Source: Methanobrevibacter sp.
GTDB taxonomy: Archaea; Methanobacteriota; Methanobacteria; Methanobacteriales; Methanobacteriaceae
NCBI GenBank assembly: GCA_017652345.1
Contig: JAGCBE010000205.1
Coordinates: 26,331-90,330 of the forward strand
Direction of reading: 5' to 3'
DNA length: 64,000 nt
Both the position numbers and the translations under genes were made by a program. Of this stretch, positions 1 through 11,400 are shown in pieces (within the stretch, counting starts at the first letter, position 1; each line of letters opens with the position of its first letter). Below the pieces are notes generated by a model that was not told the origin of the DNA, did no database searches, and saw only the letters and a program-made list of their open reading frames with translations.

Positions 1-10
1 TAAAAATGCG

Positions 11-18
11 TATCTTTG
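11..18 (+). promoter_or_regulatory. Bacteroidetes-type -7 box (TATCTTTG)
   Basis: TATCTTTG fits the Bacteroidetes -7 consensus TAnnTTTG. It lies about 30 bases before the ATG at 48, and the -33 box would be outside the window. Its position suggests that the ATG at base 6 is upstream of the transcript start and is not the real start of the first gene. Confidence 0.4.
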
Positions 19-47
19 TCTTATGTAATAAAATAATTGATAAATGT

Positions 48-578
48 ATGAAATATACACCTATTTATACGATAAACGTAAAAAGAGGTAAAAGAATTAA
101 TTGTAATTTATTTCTAAAAAGAGTTACATTTATAGATGAAGATGATGAAGGAACTCAATATCGTAAAACTATTAAATATATGCCTAACAGTATAACTATT
201 GGAACTAAACTTCTATCATTTCTTGAAACCCAACCTAAATATGTTAGACAAGTTGTAACTTATATTACAGAACATCTTGTTTACAATCAAACAGTTATCG
301 AACTTATAAATAAAGATATTTCTCAAGAAACTGGTGTATTTCCAGGAGATGTTACAAAAGCCATTAATATTCTTTGTTTTAAAGATGAAATAGATGCTGC
401 AAAGACAGAAGAAGAAAAAGAACAAATATCGCTTAACGCAATACTTCGTCGTATGTGTACAATTAAAGGTTATGAAAATGATACAATGTTTAGTAAATAT
501 GAATATTTTGTAAATCCTGCTTATATGTATAATGGTAGTATAAACTATTTAATTAAAACAAATAAAAATGATTGTTAA
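48..578 (+). CDS. RepL-like winged-helix protein (putative)
   Basis: A 176-residue protein when started at the ATG at 48; the frame stays open to an ATG at 6, but that ATG overlaps a -7-like box. The body looks helical with a helix-turn-helix region around residues 75-110. The C-terminal stretch near residue 155 reads YFVNPAYMYNG, which resembles the NP-x-Y/M-x-x-G turn at the end of the wing in RepL-type plasmid replication proteins and related winged-helix phage proteins. A role in replication or gene control is inferred from this resemblance only. It overlaps the dUTPase start by 11 bases, so the two are translationally coupled. Alternative: another wHTH regulator. Confidence 0.45.
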   Translation: MKYTPIYTINVKRGKRINCNLFLKRVTFIDEDDEGTQYRKTIKYMPNSITIGTKLLSFLETQPKYVRQVVTYITEHLVYNQTVIELINKDISQETGVFPGDVTKAINILCFKDEIDAAKTEEEKEQISLNAILRRMCTIKGYENDTMFSKYEYFVNPAYMYNGSINYLIKTNKNDC

Positions 579-1002
579 AATTAAAAAACTTAATGAAAAT
601 GCAGTAATTCCTTCTTATGCTAAAAAAGGTGATGCTGGAATGGATTTAACTGCTACTTCTTACGAATATGACGAAAATCATAAAAATCACATTTATGGTA
701 CAGGTCTTGCTATTGAAATTCCTGAAGGATATGTAGGACTTGTTTTTCCTCGTAGTAGTAATCGTAAAACTTCTGCTTATCTTACTAATCATGTAGGTAT
801 AATTGATAGCGGATATCGTGGTGAAATCATGCTTACATTTAAAGATAGAGATGCTCTTATGATTGATATGCAGCCTTATGCTATTGGAGACCGTATTGGT
901 CAAATTATGATTCTTCCTTATCCTCAAATAGTATTTACTGAAGTAGAAACATTATCTTCTAGTGAACGTGGTACAGGTGGTCATGGCTCAACAGGTTCTT
1001 GA
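568..1002 (+). CDS. dut: dUTP diphosphatase (trimeric dUTPase)
   Basis: Hydrolyses dUTP to dUMP and pyrophosphate, keeping uracil out of phage DNA and feeding dTMP synthesis. All five motifs of the trimeric family are visible in 144 residues: I AGMDLTATS (about 23-31), II PRSS (61-64), III NHVGIIDSGYRGEI (74-87) with the catalytic Asp in IDSGYRG, IV GDRIGQ (107-112), and V RGTGGHGSTGS (134-144), the Gly-rich arm that closes over the neighbouring subunit. Length is typical. The start overlaps the end of the preceding gene by 11 bases. It is the first gene of a + strand accessory operon and its motifs show no sign of damage. Confidence 0.97.
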   Translation: MIVKIKKLNENAVIPSYAKKGDAGMDLTATSYEYDENHKNHIYGTGLAIEIPEGYVGLVFPRSSNRKTSAYLTNHVGIIDSGYRGEIMLTFKDRDALMIDMQPYAIGDRIGQIMILPYPQIVFTEVETLSSSERGTGGHGSTGS

Positions 1003-1113
1003 TGATAAAGATTTTCATTGTGATGATTGTAAGGAATTGTGTTTATCAAATAAAATCCAAAATATCATCCTGATGATGAACAAAAATATAATACTAGAAT
1101 GTTAAATAGATAA
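983..1113 (+). pseudogene. small Cys-rich protein with a frameshift
   Basis: An ATG at 983, inside the end of dut, opens a frame with a Cys cluster (HCDDCKELC) of zinc-ribbon look. At the AAAATCC run near 1052-1058 this frame turns unprotein-like, while the -1 frame continues convincingly (NPKYHPDDEQKYNTR) to TAA at 1111-1113. One extra A in the run would join both halves into a protein of about 43 residues. This can be a real broken gene, a slippage site or a sequencing indel; the run does not match the classic X XXY YYZ slippery heptamer. I do not recognise the family. Confidence 0.4.
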
Positions 1114-1370
1114 ATATAAATAATATAGATATAACAAGAGAAGTTCCTGCTATTAAAGGACTAAGACAAAAAATTGATAATGTTATTCAAGATGTTAAGG
1201 AGTTGGATTCTTGTAAAGAAGTTGATATTTGTATTATAAAACTTCAAGAAGCTGTTATGTGGCTTGGTATGGATTTAAAGAGACTTAATCAACCTAATCC
1301 TTATCCTAGTTCTAAAGATCCCTCTACAGGTACAACTATTGAACCTACTGTTGATAATCTAAAGTTATAA
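1110..1370 (+). CDS. Acb2/Tad1 hairpin-domain-like small protein (candidate anti-CBASS/anti-Thoeris)
   Basis: An open frame of 86 codons that is clearly coding but has no ATG, GTG or TTG at its 5' end (the first in-frame TTG is at 1203). Its core is a two-helix hairpin followed by a conserved tail: KLQEAVMWLGMDLK (about residues 43-56) and then NPYPSSKDPS and IEPTVD. As I remember it, this tail and the helix before it are typical of the phage family named Acb2/Tad1 hairpin domain, whose studied members bind and sequester cyclic nucleotide or cyclic ADP-ribose signals of CBASS and Thoeris. Function here is inferred. Translation could begin at ATA 1110 or ATA 1125, or depend on a start lost by mutation. 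It sits among accessory genes after dut, a usual place for anti-defence genes. Confidence 0.5.
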   Translation: MNINNIDITREVPAIKGLRQKIDNVIQDVKELDSCKEVDICIIKLQEAVMWLGMDLKRLNQPNPYPSSKDPSTGTTIEPTVDNLKL

Positions 1371-1403
1371 TAATAATTCTAAAACCATTTAAATTAAACT
1401 ATT

Positions 1404-1712
1404 ATGGAAAATGTTGTTAAATGTATGATTGAAGAACATGCTCAACTTGTTGTTCGCACTCAAGCTTTACACGATTATGTTTATAGTGAAAAGAGTGATA
1501 ATGATAATAAAGTTGAATTTGCTAATAAATGTATTCAGCTTACTGCTATGAAAAAGTATGAAGAAGCTCTTCGTGCTCGTCTTGAAAATCAAGGTATCGA
1601 AATTACTGATGACGGTGAATATTATGAAAAAGTAGCATCTATTGCTAAAGTTGTAACTTCAAGTGAAAGTGTAAAACAAGACAACACGCATCCAATTAAA
1701 GAAGATGAATAA
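1404..1712 (+). CDS. crAss001_48-related protein
   Basis: A 102-residue, mainly helical acidic protein. The pattern is E-x-x-Q-L-x-x-R-x-x-x-L-x-x-(Y/F) near the start, then AMKKYEEALRARLENQGI around residues 50-68. As I remember the family, this matches the small proteins named crAss001_48-related, common in crAss-like and other gut phages, which have a helical pair ending in R-(I/L)-x-x-x-G-I. No biochemical role is known to me. Its last eight bases overlap the start of the thioredoxin-like gene, so both are on one message. Residues after about 85 are Ser/Thr/Asp-rich and probably disordered. Confidence 0.6.
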   Translation: MENVVKCMIEEHAQLVVRTQALHDYVYSEKSDNDNKVEFANKCIQLTAMKKYEEALRARLENQGIEITDDGEYYEKVASIAKVVTSSESVKQDNTHPIKEDE

Positions 1713-1971
1713 AATATATACAATTACAACTGAAGGTTGTGAAAGTTGTTATAGATTAGAAAAACTTATAAATGCCGCGTTAGGTCTTACTAAAAAAGAA
1801 GTTGAAGTTGTTTTTGAAGATGTTAAATCTGTTGATAAAAATTGGCTTAAACGTAATAATGTTACAGATTTTCCAACAACATTTTTAATTAAAGACAATT
1901 CAATTAAATTTAAGTTTATAGGAACTAGACCCGCTATTATTATTGCAAGATGGATTGATGTACGGTTGTAA
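1705..1971 (+). CDS. thioredoxin/glutaredoxin-like protein
   Basis: An 88-residue minimal thioredoxin fold. The redox motif CESC is at residues 12-15 after the first strand (KIYTITTEG), and the conserved cis-Pro region is DFPTTFLI near residues 53-60. A closing strand, KFKFIGTRPA, follows. The likely role is electron donor for a phage or host reductase, or redox control; no ribonucleotide reductase gene is present in this window, so the partner is unknown. Last gene of the + strand operon, with two terminator hairpins downstream. Confidence 0.8.
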   Translation: MNKIYTITTEGCESCYRLEKLINAALGLTKKEVEVVFEDVKSVDKNWLKRNNVTDFPTTFLIKDNSIKFKFIGTRPAIIIARWIDVRL

Positions 1972-2037
1972 TATAATTTTCATGATTTTTGTTTAATTAT
2001 TGGTAATTACTTTGATTGTTAATCATTGTATTATGTT

Positions 2038-2075
2038 AATAACTCTTAGTTGTGAAACTGGGAGTTATTTTATTT
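2038..2075 (+). terminator. rho-independent terminator after the + strand operon
   Basis: Stem AATAACTC (2038-2045) pairs perfectly with GAGTTATT (2062-2069), with an inner AGTT/AACT pairing and a T-rich tract after it. It lies about 65 bases downstream of the thioredoxin-like gene. Confidence 0.7.
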
Positions 2076-2146
2076 TGTTTAATATTTTATTTTAATTCTT
2101 CGATAAAATAATGATTATTCCTGTGTTATTTATAAATCTTATTTTT

Positions 2147-2164
2147 CTGTTCCTTTTGCTTTGT
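2147..2164. repeat. dispersed 18-base repeat, copy A
   Basis: CTGTTCCTTTTGCTTTGT here is identical at 19594-19611. The sequence from 2141 to 2157 is also shared with 52068-52084. Two of the three sites are intergenic. Confidence 0.5.
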
Positions 2165-2282
2165 ATTGCCTTAAAACTATAAAGTAATATAATAAGCAAG
2201 GAATCAGAAAATAAGGTCTTAGAATTAAAATTTAAATATTAAATAAAATACTATTATATATGTTTTAAGTTATGTGTGTTGG

Positions 2283-2322
2283 TACAACTTATCTGCGAAG
2301 ATAGGTTGTATCTCTTTTTTTT
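2283..2322 (+). terminator. second rho-independent terminator, + strand
   Basis: The arms 2283-2294 and 2299-2310 pair over about 12 bases with one T-G wobble around a GCGA tetraloop. TCTCTTTTTTTT follows. It backs up the first terminator before the opposing giant gene. Confidence 0.8.
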
Positions 2323-2356
2323 ATCCTTATTACTAGCGCCACATTCGATACATAAA

Positions 2357-2391
2357 CAAAAATAAGAGCCTATCTCACGACAGACTCTTAT
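2357..2391 (-). terminator. rho-independent terminator after the RNA polymerase gene
   Basis: Read on the - strand, ATAAGAGTCT (2391-2382) pairs with AGGCTCTTAT (2371-2362) with one wobble, followed by TTTTTG. It is about 35 bases downstream of the 4464-codon gene and ends the late operon. Confidence 0.7.
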
Positions 2392-2424
2392 AAATATATT
2401 ATGAATTGTTATAATTATAAATTA

Positions 2425-5400
2425 TTATTTATCCTCTACACCTTTAATAAGATTAGACCAATGATTTACAGGAAGTATGCCAAGCATATTATCTCCCATT
2501 TTGTAATATGAATTACTATCTACAATATCAATAAATCCAGTCTTAATGCCTCTCCAAATTGGAATACGACGTTGAACATATACACTTAACTTATGTTCTC
2601 CAGCAAATCGTCCACTATGATAATAAGGGTCAAAATCTTCTCCTTCAATAATCATTTTAGACAGAAGTCCACAACTTTGTATAATATCTTGTAATCCGCT
2701 TTGAGCAGCAATAGGAGTACTCCAAAGTTTCTTTGCTTCACTATACATACCAAGAGGATTAAATTGGAAACTTTCAGATGCAAGTCTATCAGCTTCATAA
2801 AGACCTAGATTGAATAAGATGCTATCTTCATCATCGTCATCCATCATAGCACGAAGTGCAATAGCCATAAATAATGCGCTTAGAACACCACATACATCAC
2901 CAAGACATCTACGAATATTAGCTCTTTCATGTTCAGGAAGAAGATTCCAATTAAGTTGAATGTTTGTAACAAAATCAACTATTTCTCCAAGAAGATTTTG
3001 AGTTCCTTCCATAGTTTCAACTTGAGCATCATTCATACCAAGTTTTTCTTTATATTGTTGCCAAGGAGTTGCAAGGAAGTCCATAAGAGCTATATAACAA
3101 CCTTTTTCAATAGTACCTCTTTCTTCATTATAAGAACCTTCTCTTCTCCAACGTTTAAGTATTCCTGTATACATGTGTTTATGATATTGCATAACTAAAC
3201 TACCATACCATAGTTTTTCAAGTTGTGCTTGACCAAGTCTATCATAAATACCATGTATCTTTTTGTTTACAGAAATAACTCTTCCTCTAAAGTTTGCAAG
3301 AAGTTTATAAGCTTCACTAGGTTCACCATTTTGATTAGGAATATCATATTCTGCAAGTTTGCTATCTTTCTTGAAACTTAATTGTTGGTCATCACCAAGA
3401 GCAAATTGGTCAATTAATCTAGGATGAGCTTCATCATTATAAAACTCTTGTTTATATTCAACTTGACGAGCCTTACGTTTAGTAACATATTCTTGTTGTT
3501 GTGCTTTAGTAAGATATTGTTTAGCAAATTGAGTTATAAAATCTTTTCTTCGCCAAGCATAATCTTTCATCTTATTGGCATCTTCTTTAATATTTTTAAT
3601 GAAATCATTAAATCTTTCCTCTAAGGGGGAATCTTTAATAACATCTCTAAGAGCTTGAATTTCTGCATCCCGCATAGCTTCATGTTCATTCTTAAAGACA
3701 ATAGTCTTTTCATGAGTTTCAGGGTCTTCTATTTCATATAGACGATGACTCATCATCATACTAAACATAGCACCATTTTGCATGAAGTTTTCACCAATAT
3801 TTTGAGGACTATACATAGCACCTGTAAATCTCCTCATTCCTTCACTAACAGGATTCTCTATAATTCTAGATTTACCAGTAAGTTCATCAAAGTCAACTAC
3901 ATTAAAGAATTTAATAATAGCGTCTGCAACACTAGTAGAAATTGGTTTATGTGCATTAGCAAAATAACTTGGAATACCAGCCATCCAATATGATTTACCT
4001 GCAAGCCAATCTTTTGTTCCAAAGTATTCTTTAGCAAAAGCTTCAGCAAGAATGTTAGTTTCACCTAAAGTAACATTAGCAATACCACCTCTAATATTCA
4101 TCATCATGTATTGAGCAGATGTTATACTTTGAAGTCTAGAAGCCCATTTAGTAAACATTCCATTAGACTCTTTCCACTGGTCATAAACTATTCTACGAAT
4201 CCAATTTTCATATTGTTTAAGAAGATTTTCATCTTTACGCTTGATATATTCAGTTGTAGTATCATCAGAATTTATATAGTCTTTCTTATAATCTCCAAAG
4301 AAACCATATCTTCTTTGATAAACACCCATATTCTCAAGCATAGACTTTCCATAGAATAGCATATATTTGTTATCTTGAACTGCATTGAAATGAGAAGCTT
4401 GAAGAATAAAATCTTTTATAACTTCTTCCCAATTTCTATCAATAGCATCCTGATGTGCTTTCATATTATTTTCTTTAAGTTCTGCAACATCTTTATTATA
4501 CTTATCTACAGCAGCTGCATACTCAGCGTCAGTATTATATTCTTCTCGTTTTGGTTCTTTTATATTTAAACTTTCAAGAGTTTTTTGACCAATAAGAGAA
4601 AGCATAGGCATTGAAATAGTTTTATCTCTAGCATAATCTAAATCCTCATAGAAAGGTTCTTCACCAGAATGTCCTTCAACCCAACCGATAGTTTTAAGAA
4701 GTTCTTTTCCCCAAAACTTAGCATCATGCTCTTCTGCTTTACGTCTAACAGGAAGATAACCTTTATCAATAAATCTTCTTCCAAATTTAGTTTTAACAAG
4801 GTCAGAAAGAAGTTTTTGCATTTCTAGTTTAAGTTCATTTTCAAATTCATTTGCATCGTTTATTCTAGAATTATCATATCCACTACCTTTCTTATAATTA
4901 AGAGCATTACCTACTTCAGGTTTATAATTAGGATTAATATATTCTTGTTTTGCTTTTCTAGTTCTTTTACTCATTGCAGCTTCCCATTTACCTACAGCAG
5001 AAGAAGTATCTCTGAATGTTCTTTTAGTCCAACAACGAAGAGGTTCATAAGTATGAGTATATGGATTATAAATATGATTTTCATGATACCATTTATCATA
5101 AGCTTCTTTGCCTTGTTGTTTAACTTCTTGAACTTTTTGATAATAGTATTCCGTAGGTACTGTAGTATAAATTTTATTAATAAGTTGAAGAGCTTCAGTC
5201 TTTTTCTTATCTAAATACTTTTCTTTAATTTCTGCTTTAGGTGTAGTGTAACCATAAATATAATGATTTGGAACAGCTTCATCATCAACTATTTCCATAT
5301 TAGCTTTAACCCAGAAACTATAATATAGTTTACCTTTTTCTTCAGCAAGACTTTTTTGTTTATTAAATTCATCTTTATCGATGTTAAAATCAACGTTCTT

Positions 5401-8400
5401 TTCAATAAATTGTGCAATTTCTTTACCATTATCTCCATCAACTGTTTTCTTAATTTCGGCTAAATCCTTATAAAGTTGTTCAAGTTTAGTATAAACAGCT
5501 CTGCCCTCGTCAGTGTTTGGTATAAGGTCAAATCTAATAGTTTTAGTACCATTATCATAGTATGGAGCAAGAAGTTCATTTATTTCATGTACTTTTTTAA
5601 TCCATTCTGGATTAGAAGTACCATTAGAAGTCATACCTTTGTAGAACTCAGATGTATATATCTCCCCCGTAGGAGAAGCATTGCTTATAAGTCCCTTATC
5701 CGAGAATGGAGCATCTTCTCTGAAACTATATGCTGCTTGTTGGTCAGCTTTGATAGCTTTTATATCGTCATCTGTAAACTTTGTACCGTCTATTACACCA
5801 CGATTATCATAAGCATTTCTGTCTTTAGCTTTTCTAGCTATAACAAGACCATAAGAATTTTCTTTAGTATTATCACTTCTTCTTAATACATTATAAGCCT
5901 CATTAAGTTTTCTAGCAAGTTCTGAATCATCAGCAAGAGATACAACAAATCTAGCGTTAGAAGCAAGCCATTCTTTAGCACGAACATACTCATCATTTTC
6001 CATAAGTAAGTTCATAGGAGTACTAATGTTTCCATTAGCATCACGCTTCTCATAGCTTTCAACTATATGAAGATTTCTCTGAAGTTCCTCTTCAAAACCA
6101 AATTCTACATCATAACCATAATATTCAGTATTAAGTTCTCTTACATCTTTTATGTATTTAGCGATAGCTCTTTGACTAGCAGCAGAATATAGAAGTTTTT
6201 GTCGTTTTTCTTCTTCGGTACCAGAAACAGGATTTAAATATTTATCATATTCTGTACGACTAATAAGATCACCAGTAACAGGATCATGATAAAGTTGATT
6301 AGTTAAATCATTTATTTTACTATTAACTTCATCTAATTGTTGTTTCCAATAATCATCAAGAACTCCATTTACTACATGACTTAAAATATCTCTACGTCTA
6401 GCTTCAAGTTTCTTATATTCAGTGAATACTATTGGATAACCTCCACTAAGTTCTTCACTTTCAACAACCATTCCAGTTCTTTCATCTATGTAAGAAGTTC
6501 TTACACCATGAAGCATAGCTTCATCAAGTTCTATTCTCTTACGATAATAGTCATCTTCAAGTTCTTGATTGATATGTTCAAGTTTCCACTTATTGTATTT
6601 AAGTTGAGCTTCAAGGTGTTCAATACTTCCTTCTCCATAAGTAGCTTTAGCTGATGCAATAGCATCACGCATTTGATTCATATCATCTACTAAAGATTGA
6701 GTATATTCTTGAATAAATCTACCGTCTTCATCAATGATATTATCCCAATTTATAGTTTTACCTGCTGCAGCAGCTTTAGCTTTAATTCCTTTTACAAATG
6801 ATTGCCAAGCACGAACTCTACGAACAGCTTCAAATTCTTTAGCTCTAATATCAGCGATTACTTGTTTACTTAAAACTTGAATAAACGGATTAGTTGTTTC
6901 TTGTAAGTCATTAACCCAAGCAGTAAATGAATTTGTAGAATGATAACCATCAAGAATGTTAAGAATATCTTGTTGAATAAGAGGGTCACTACTTAGCTTT
7001 GCAAGATAATTATTTGCAAATAATTCTTTAGCACCACGAATTAAAGCATTATTTTGTAAATCATTGACACACTCTTTAATCTTATTAAGATATCTTTGAA
7101 GTTCAGGGTCTTGAGATTTAATATCAAGTTCATTTATAGTCTTAAAATTACTTACAATAGCCTCAGCATCAAGAATAATCTTTAGGAACTTTCTTATAAG
7201 AGCAGGATCGTTTTTAATTAAATCAATTACACCAGGGTCTGTTACAGATAAATACCCATTACCATTTGGGTCTTCAGCAAAATACTTAAGGCCATTAACA
7301 GTTTTTTCTGTTACAGTTGCAACATATTCAGCAGTTGTTCTAATTACTTCATCAATATGATTAGCAACAGAATTCTTATCAGTTGTAATACCTTTATCTC
7401 TAAGTCTTTGATTAGCGTTAATTGCAGCTTCATCTTCAACAGATGATAATCTACGATTTATAGCTTTATAAGCAGTAGTACCAGTTTCAACAAGACTAGA
7501 CCTACGTAAACCATCATCTTCAATAGCAGCAGGTCTTACTACAAAAACAGTTGGATGATTTTTAGAAATATTAACAATACCATTATCTCTAAAGAATTTT
7601 ATTATATTAGTATATTTTTCATCGCCTTTACTAATTTGTTTACCTGTATTTTTATCAAGATACCTATTTGCAAGTCTTTCAAGAATACTATACTCTAAAC
7701 CATAAACATTAAGTCTTACAACTCTTTCATTAGCAGTTCCTTTGTTAATTGTAAATAATTTAGTAGTACCATTAGCATAACCAGGATGAGTTATAGCATT
7801 ATGTAAACCTGCATTTATAATATATAGAGGATTATTAAGTTCTTCATCGCCAAAATGTCTTTGTACATCTTTCTTAAGTTTATCAACAGCACCTATCATA
7901 TTATCTGCTGGATGTTCAAGACTAAATTCTTTAGCAGCATGACTGATTTTAACTTTTTCTTCTTTTGGTGCTTTAAATTCTTCAACATCATATTTATCTG
8001 CTATTTCTCTAAATTTACTAGCATCAAAATCATAGAATTGAGATTCATACTCATTAATAATTCTAAGATAATAATCTTCTTTTGGATATACATTATTTCC
8101 TACATTAGAACTAAATTCTCCATGTTCATTCTCTTCAAGATTATTAAGAGGATATAAGTAATATGAATTATTTCTTTCATCTATTTTATACAGAGCAGTT
8201 CTTTTGCCGAATGTTAATCTAACATAAGCATTTGCCGTAGGAGCTTCGTTTTGTCCTCGTCTATAAACAATCCTATACTTTTCAGCTATAGCAATACTAT
8301 CGTCATCTTTTCCGAGTTGAATAATACCATTGCTTCTTGAAACAAGTTCATATCCTTTACCTTTAGGTTTTTGAACTTTAATAGATGGAATTTGATACAT

Positions 8401-11400
8401 ATTATGACCTCTAATATAATCTTCTTGAATCTTTTCTATATCATCAGCCAATATTTTACCAATATTACGAACTTTTCCATCTAATTCTTGAACAATTCCT
8501 GTTCCATATATTCCGAAGTCATTATAAAGAACACTATTTGGAATCATTTTGCTAACACCATTTCTCTTAAGTTTATAACCTTCAACAGCAAATGCATATT
8601 TAATAACATCATAAGCAGTTAAAGCTACCAAAGGATTAGTACTAGAAAAGGCATTAACAAAAGCTTGATATACATCTTCAACATTTACTAATGTATCAAT
8701 AAATTCAATAGTTTGACCACTAGCTCCAGTTCTTCTAGCTGCACGCTCATTAAATAAATTTGTACGAATATAATTAAATACACCGGCACTAGAAAAATGT
8801 CCTTGAATGTATGCAACTTTTTGAGCAGGAGTTAACTTTGCAAAAGCATTAACTTCATCTTGAGTAGGCTCATGTACATTAGCAACTTCAAGTTTTATTT
8901 CTGGAGAAGCACCATATCCAAATATACGACGACGTTCTTCATCAAACATTTGTTGCTGAGAAAGACTATTTTCATTCTCTAACGCAATAGGTACAAACCC
9001 AATATCCCCATTGACCGCGAAAGTAAGAGGACGCATAATACTTTGACAAGTATTATAAAGATGACCAATGATGTATTTCTCAATGTCTTTATATTGTTTC
9101 TCTGTAAGTTTACCATTATCACTTAAAAGTCTTTCTATGCTACGAACAGCATTAATAAATTCAGGAGATTGTGTAGTAAACAAACTTCTATTAATTTTAA
9201 TACTTGTAGCAGTAGCATATTTTAAGAAATTATAAAGAGAAGGATAAGCAGATTCTTTTCTAGGAGCTGTAATAAAATCATCAAGAGTTTTATCTACATC
9301 AGGATAAATAGCTTCAAGGAAATTTGTTCTTTTAACTTCAAGAGGAATAGGATTATCACTATTAAGTATATCTTTTATGTCATCAAAGATTTTATTTGTT
9401 GCAAAGATTGTTTGTTTTGCACCAAACTTATCAGGATTACAAACTCTAGTAAGAGCAGTAATAGAATTTCCAAAATGACTAAGTTTAGAATATTGAAGTA
9501 TAACTCCTAAATCAAAAAGAAGTTTATCCTTTCCCCTACGGGGGGTTAATATTTCATCTTGAAGTTGTTCTCCATCTATAGCAGTTTGAGCAATCTTATC
9601 ATCATTAAGAGTTATTTCTGCATCTTTTCCAAATATTTTAGCAAAATCAGCACCAAATCTTTTTTGTAGAGCAGATATAACATCTAATATATTGGAAACT
9701 CCAGAAATATTCATTCCTAATTCTCTAGCTATATCACGAATAGCTTTGTTGATATAATTTCCTCTACTTTCTTGATAAATAGAATTAGTAGAATTATAAG
9801 CATCAACAATTCTACGAACACCGTCTTGCATCATAAATGCAACAGCAGTATCATAGTCAATACCTAAATCTGGGAATATTTTAAATACTGCAAAAGTAAG
9901 TTCATTTACATTTGGTACAGCACCTTCTTTGATAGCATCGAGAATATGAGCAGTAGTTTGAGAAGAATAAGCTGTTAAAATCTTACCTACAACATTTTTA
10001 TTATCATTAGTCCAACCTAATCTATCATGTGTAATAACAATTTTATCATCACCTTGTTTTTCAACATTTTCTTTTCCAAATCTTTCAACAGCTTTGTTAT
10101 AAGAAATCATATCAGTTGAATAAACAACTTTAACTTGATGCTGCTTAGAAATAGTAGGTCTAACAGTATTACAAATAGAACAGAATGTATCACGAGTAAC
10201 ACTATAGCCTTTAAGTCTAGCACCACTCATGGCATCTTCTTGATATGCTGCTTGGTCTAAGAAATTATAAGCACTACGATTTTCTCTTTCTAATTTAGCT
10301 TTAGCACTCATATTTTTGATAATAGCATTAGTTATATCATCAAAATTAGAACGAGAAAGATTTTCTTCAAGAGCTTCATTACTGCCAAGAATATCAAGCA
10401 TACATTGAAGAATTCCATTATTTCTAGAAGCACGAGAATTTAATTCATCAATATCTTCTTTAGAATATTCTTCAAAACTTTTAAGTCCTTTTTCTTCAGC
10501 AATATCTTCTAATACACCAAATAATGCTTCAGTAGAATATTGTTTTAATTCAGCAATAAACTTTTCTCTATTGAAATAATTAGTATCTTCATCTTTATTT
10601 CTATTCTTTATTTCATTTATTACTGCTTCTCCTGCTTTTGCGTCTTCAAAAGCTTTAATTCTTTCTTCTTTAGTAAGATGTTTTAGAACATAGGATTTAT
10701 ATAATATTTCTAAATCATCTATTTTTTCTGTTTTTCTTATATGTCCTTCTTTGTCAATATAAGTTTCAAACTGAATACCATATACAGAGTCAATATCAAA
10801 GTCAGAACCTGTTTGAGTAACCCAATCATTAGGAACAACTATTGTAGAGCCATAAGCATCATCAATAAAGCCTACAACTTTCATTCTACAAACAGATTGT
10901 TTACCTTCAGTAGGAATACGATAACCTATAATTTCATCAAGACCTGCATCTTGAAGTTCTTTAAGAAGTTCTTCTTTTGTCTTAAGAGTTTCATCTTCGT
11001 TAGTTCTCTTAAATCCAAAAGCAGAAGCAGGAAGCATTATTTCTACATAAGGAACATACTTTCCATTTTCATCTTGATGATATTTTAATTCTTTAGAATA
11101 AGAAACTTGTTCTTTAGACGAAGCAAGAGCTTTAAATCCTACATTAGTAATCTGAGCAGCATGGAAACCTGGAAGTTTTTGTCTTGTAATTCTACTATTA
11201 AACAAACTTTGAGCAATACTTTCAAGTTTTTGAGAAACCATACTCATATAGTTTGGCATAATAGTATTAAAACCATTTTCTGCCATCCTAGTTGCATCAA
11301 GAGTTACATAATCAAGCATATTGCTATCAAGACCTAAACGCATACATTCTTCTTTAAGTCTTTGACAAAATAACTCAACATTTAAACCTTTAATAGTTTT

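Noticed and set aside
1972..2424. A tRNA or small RNA gene in the convergent gap
   Set aside because: An ATTCGAT-like T-loop fragment near 2342 has no matching arms. Only terminators and one dispersed repeat are supported.
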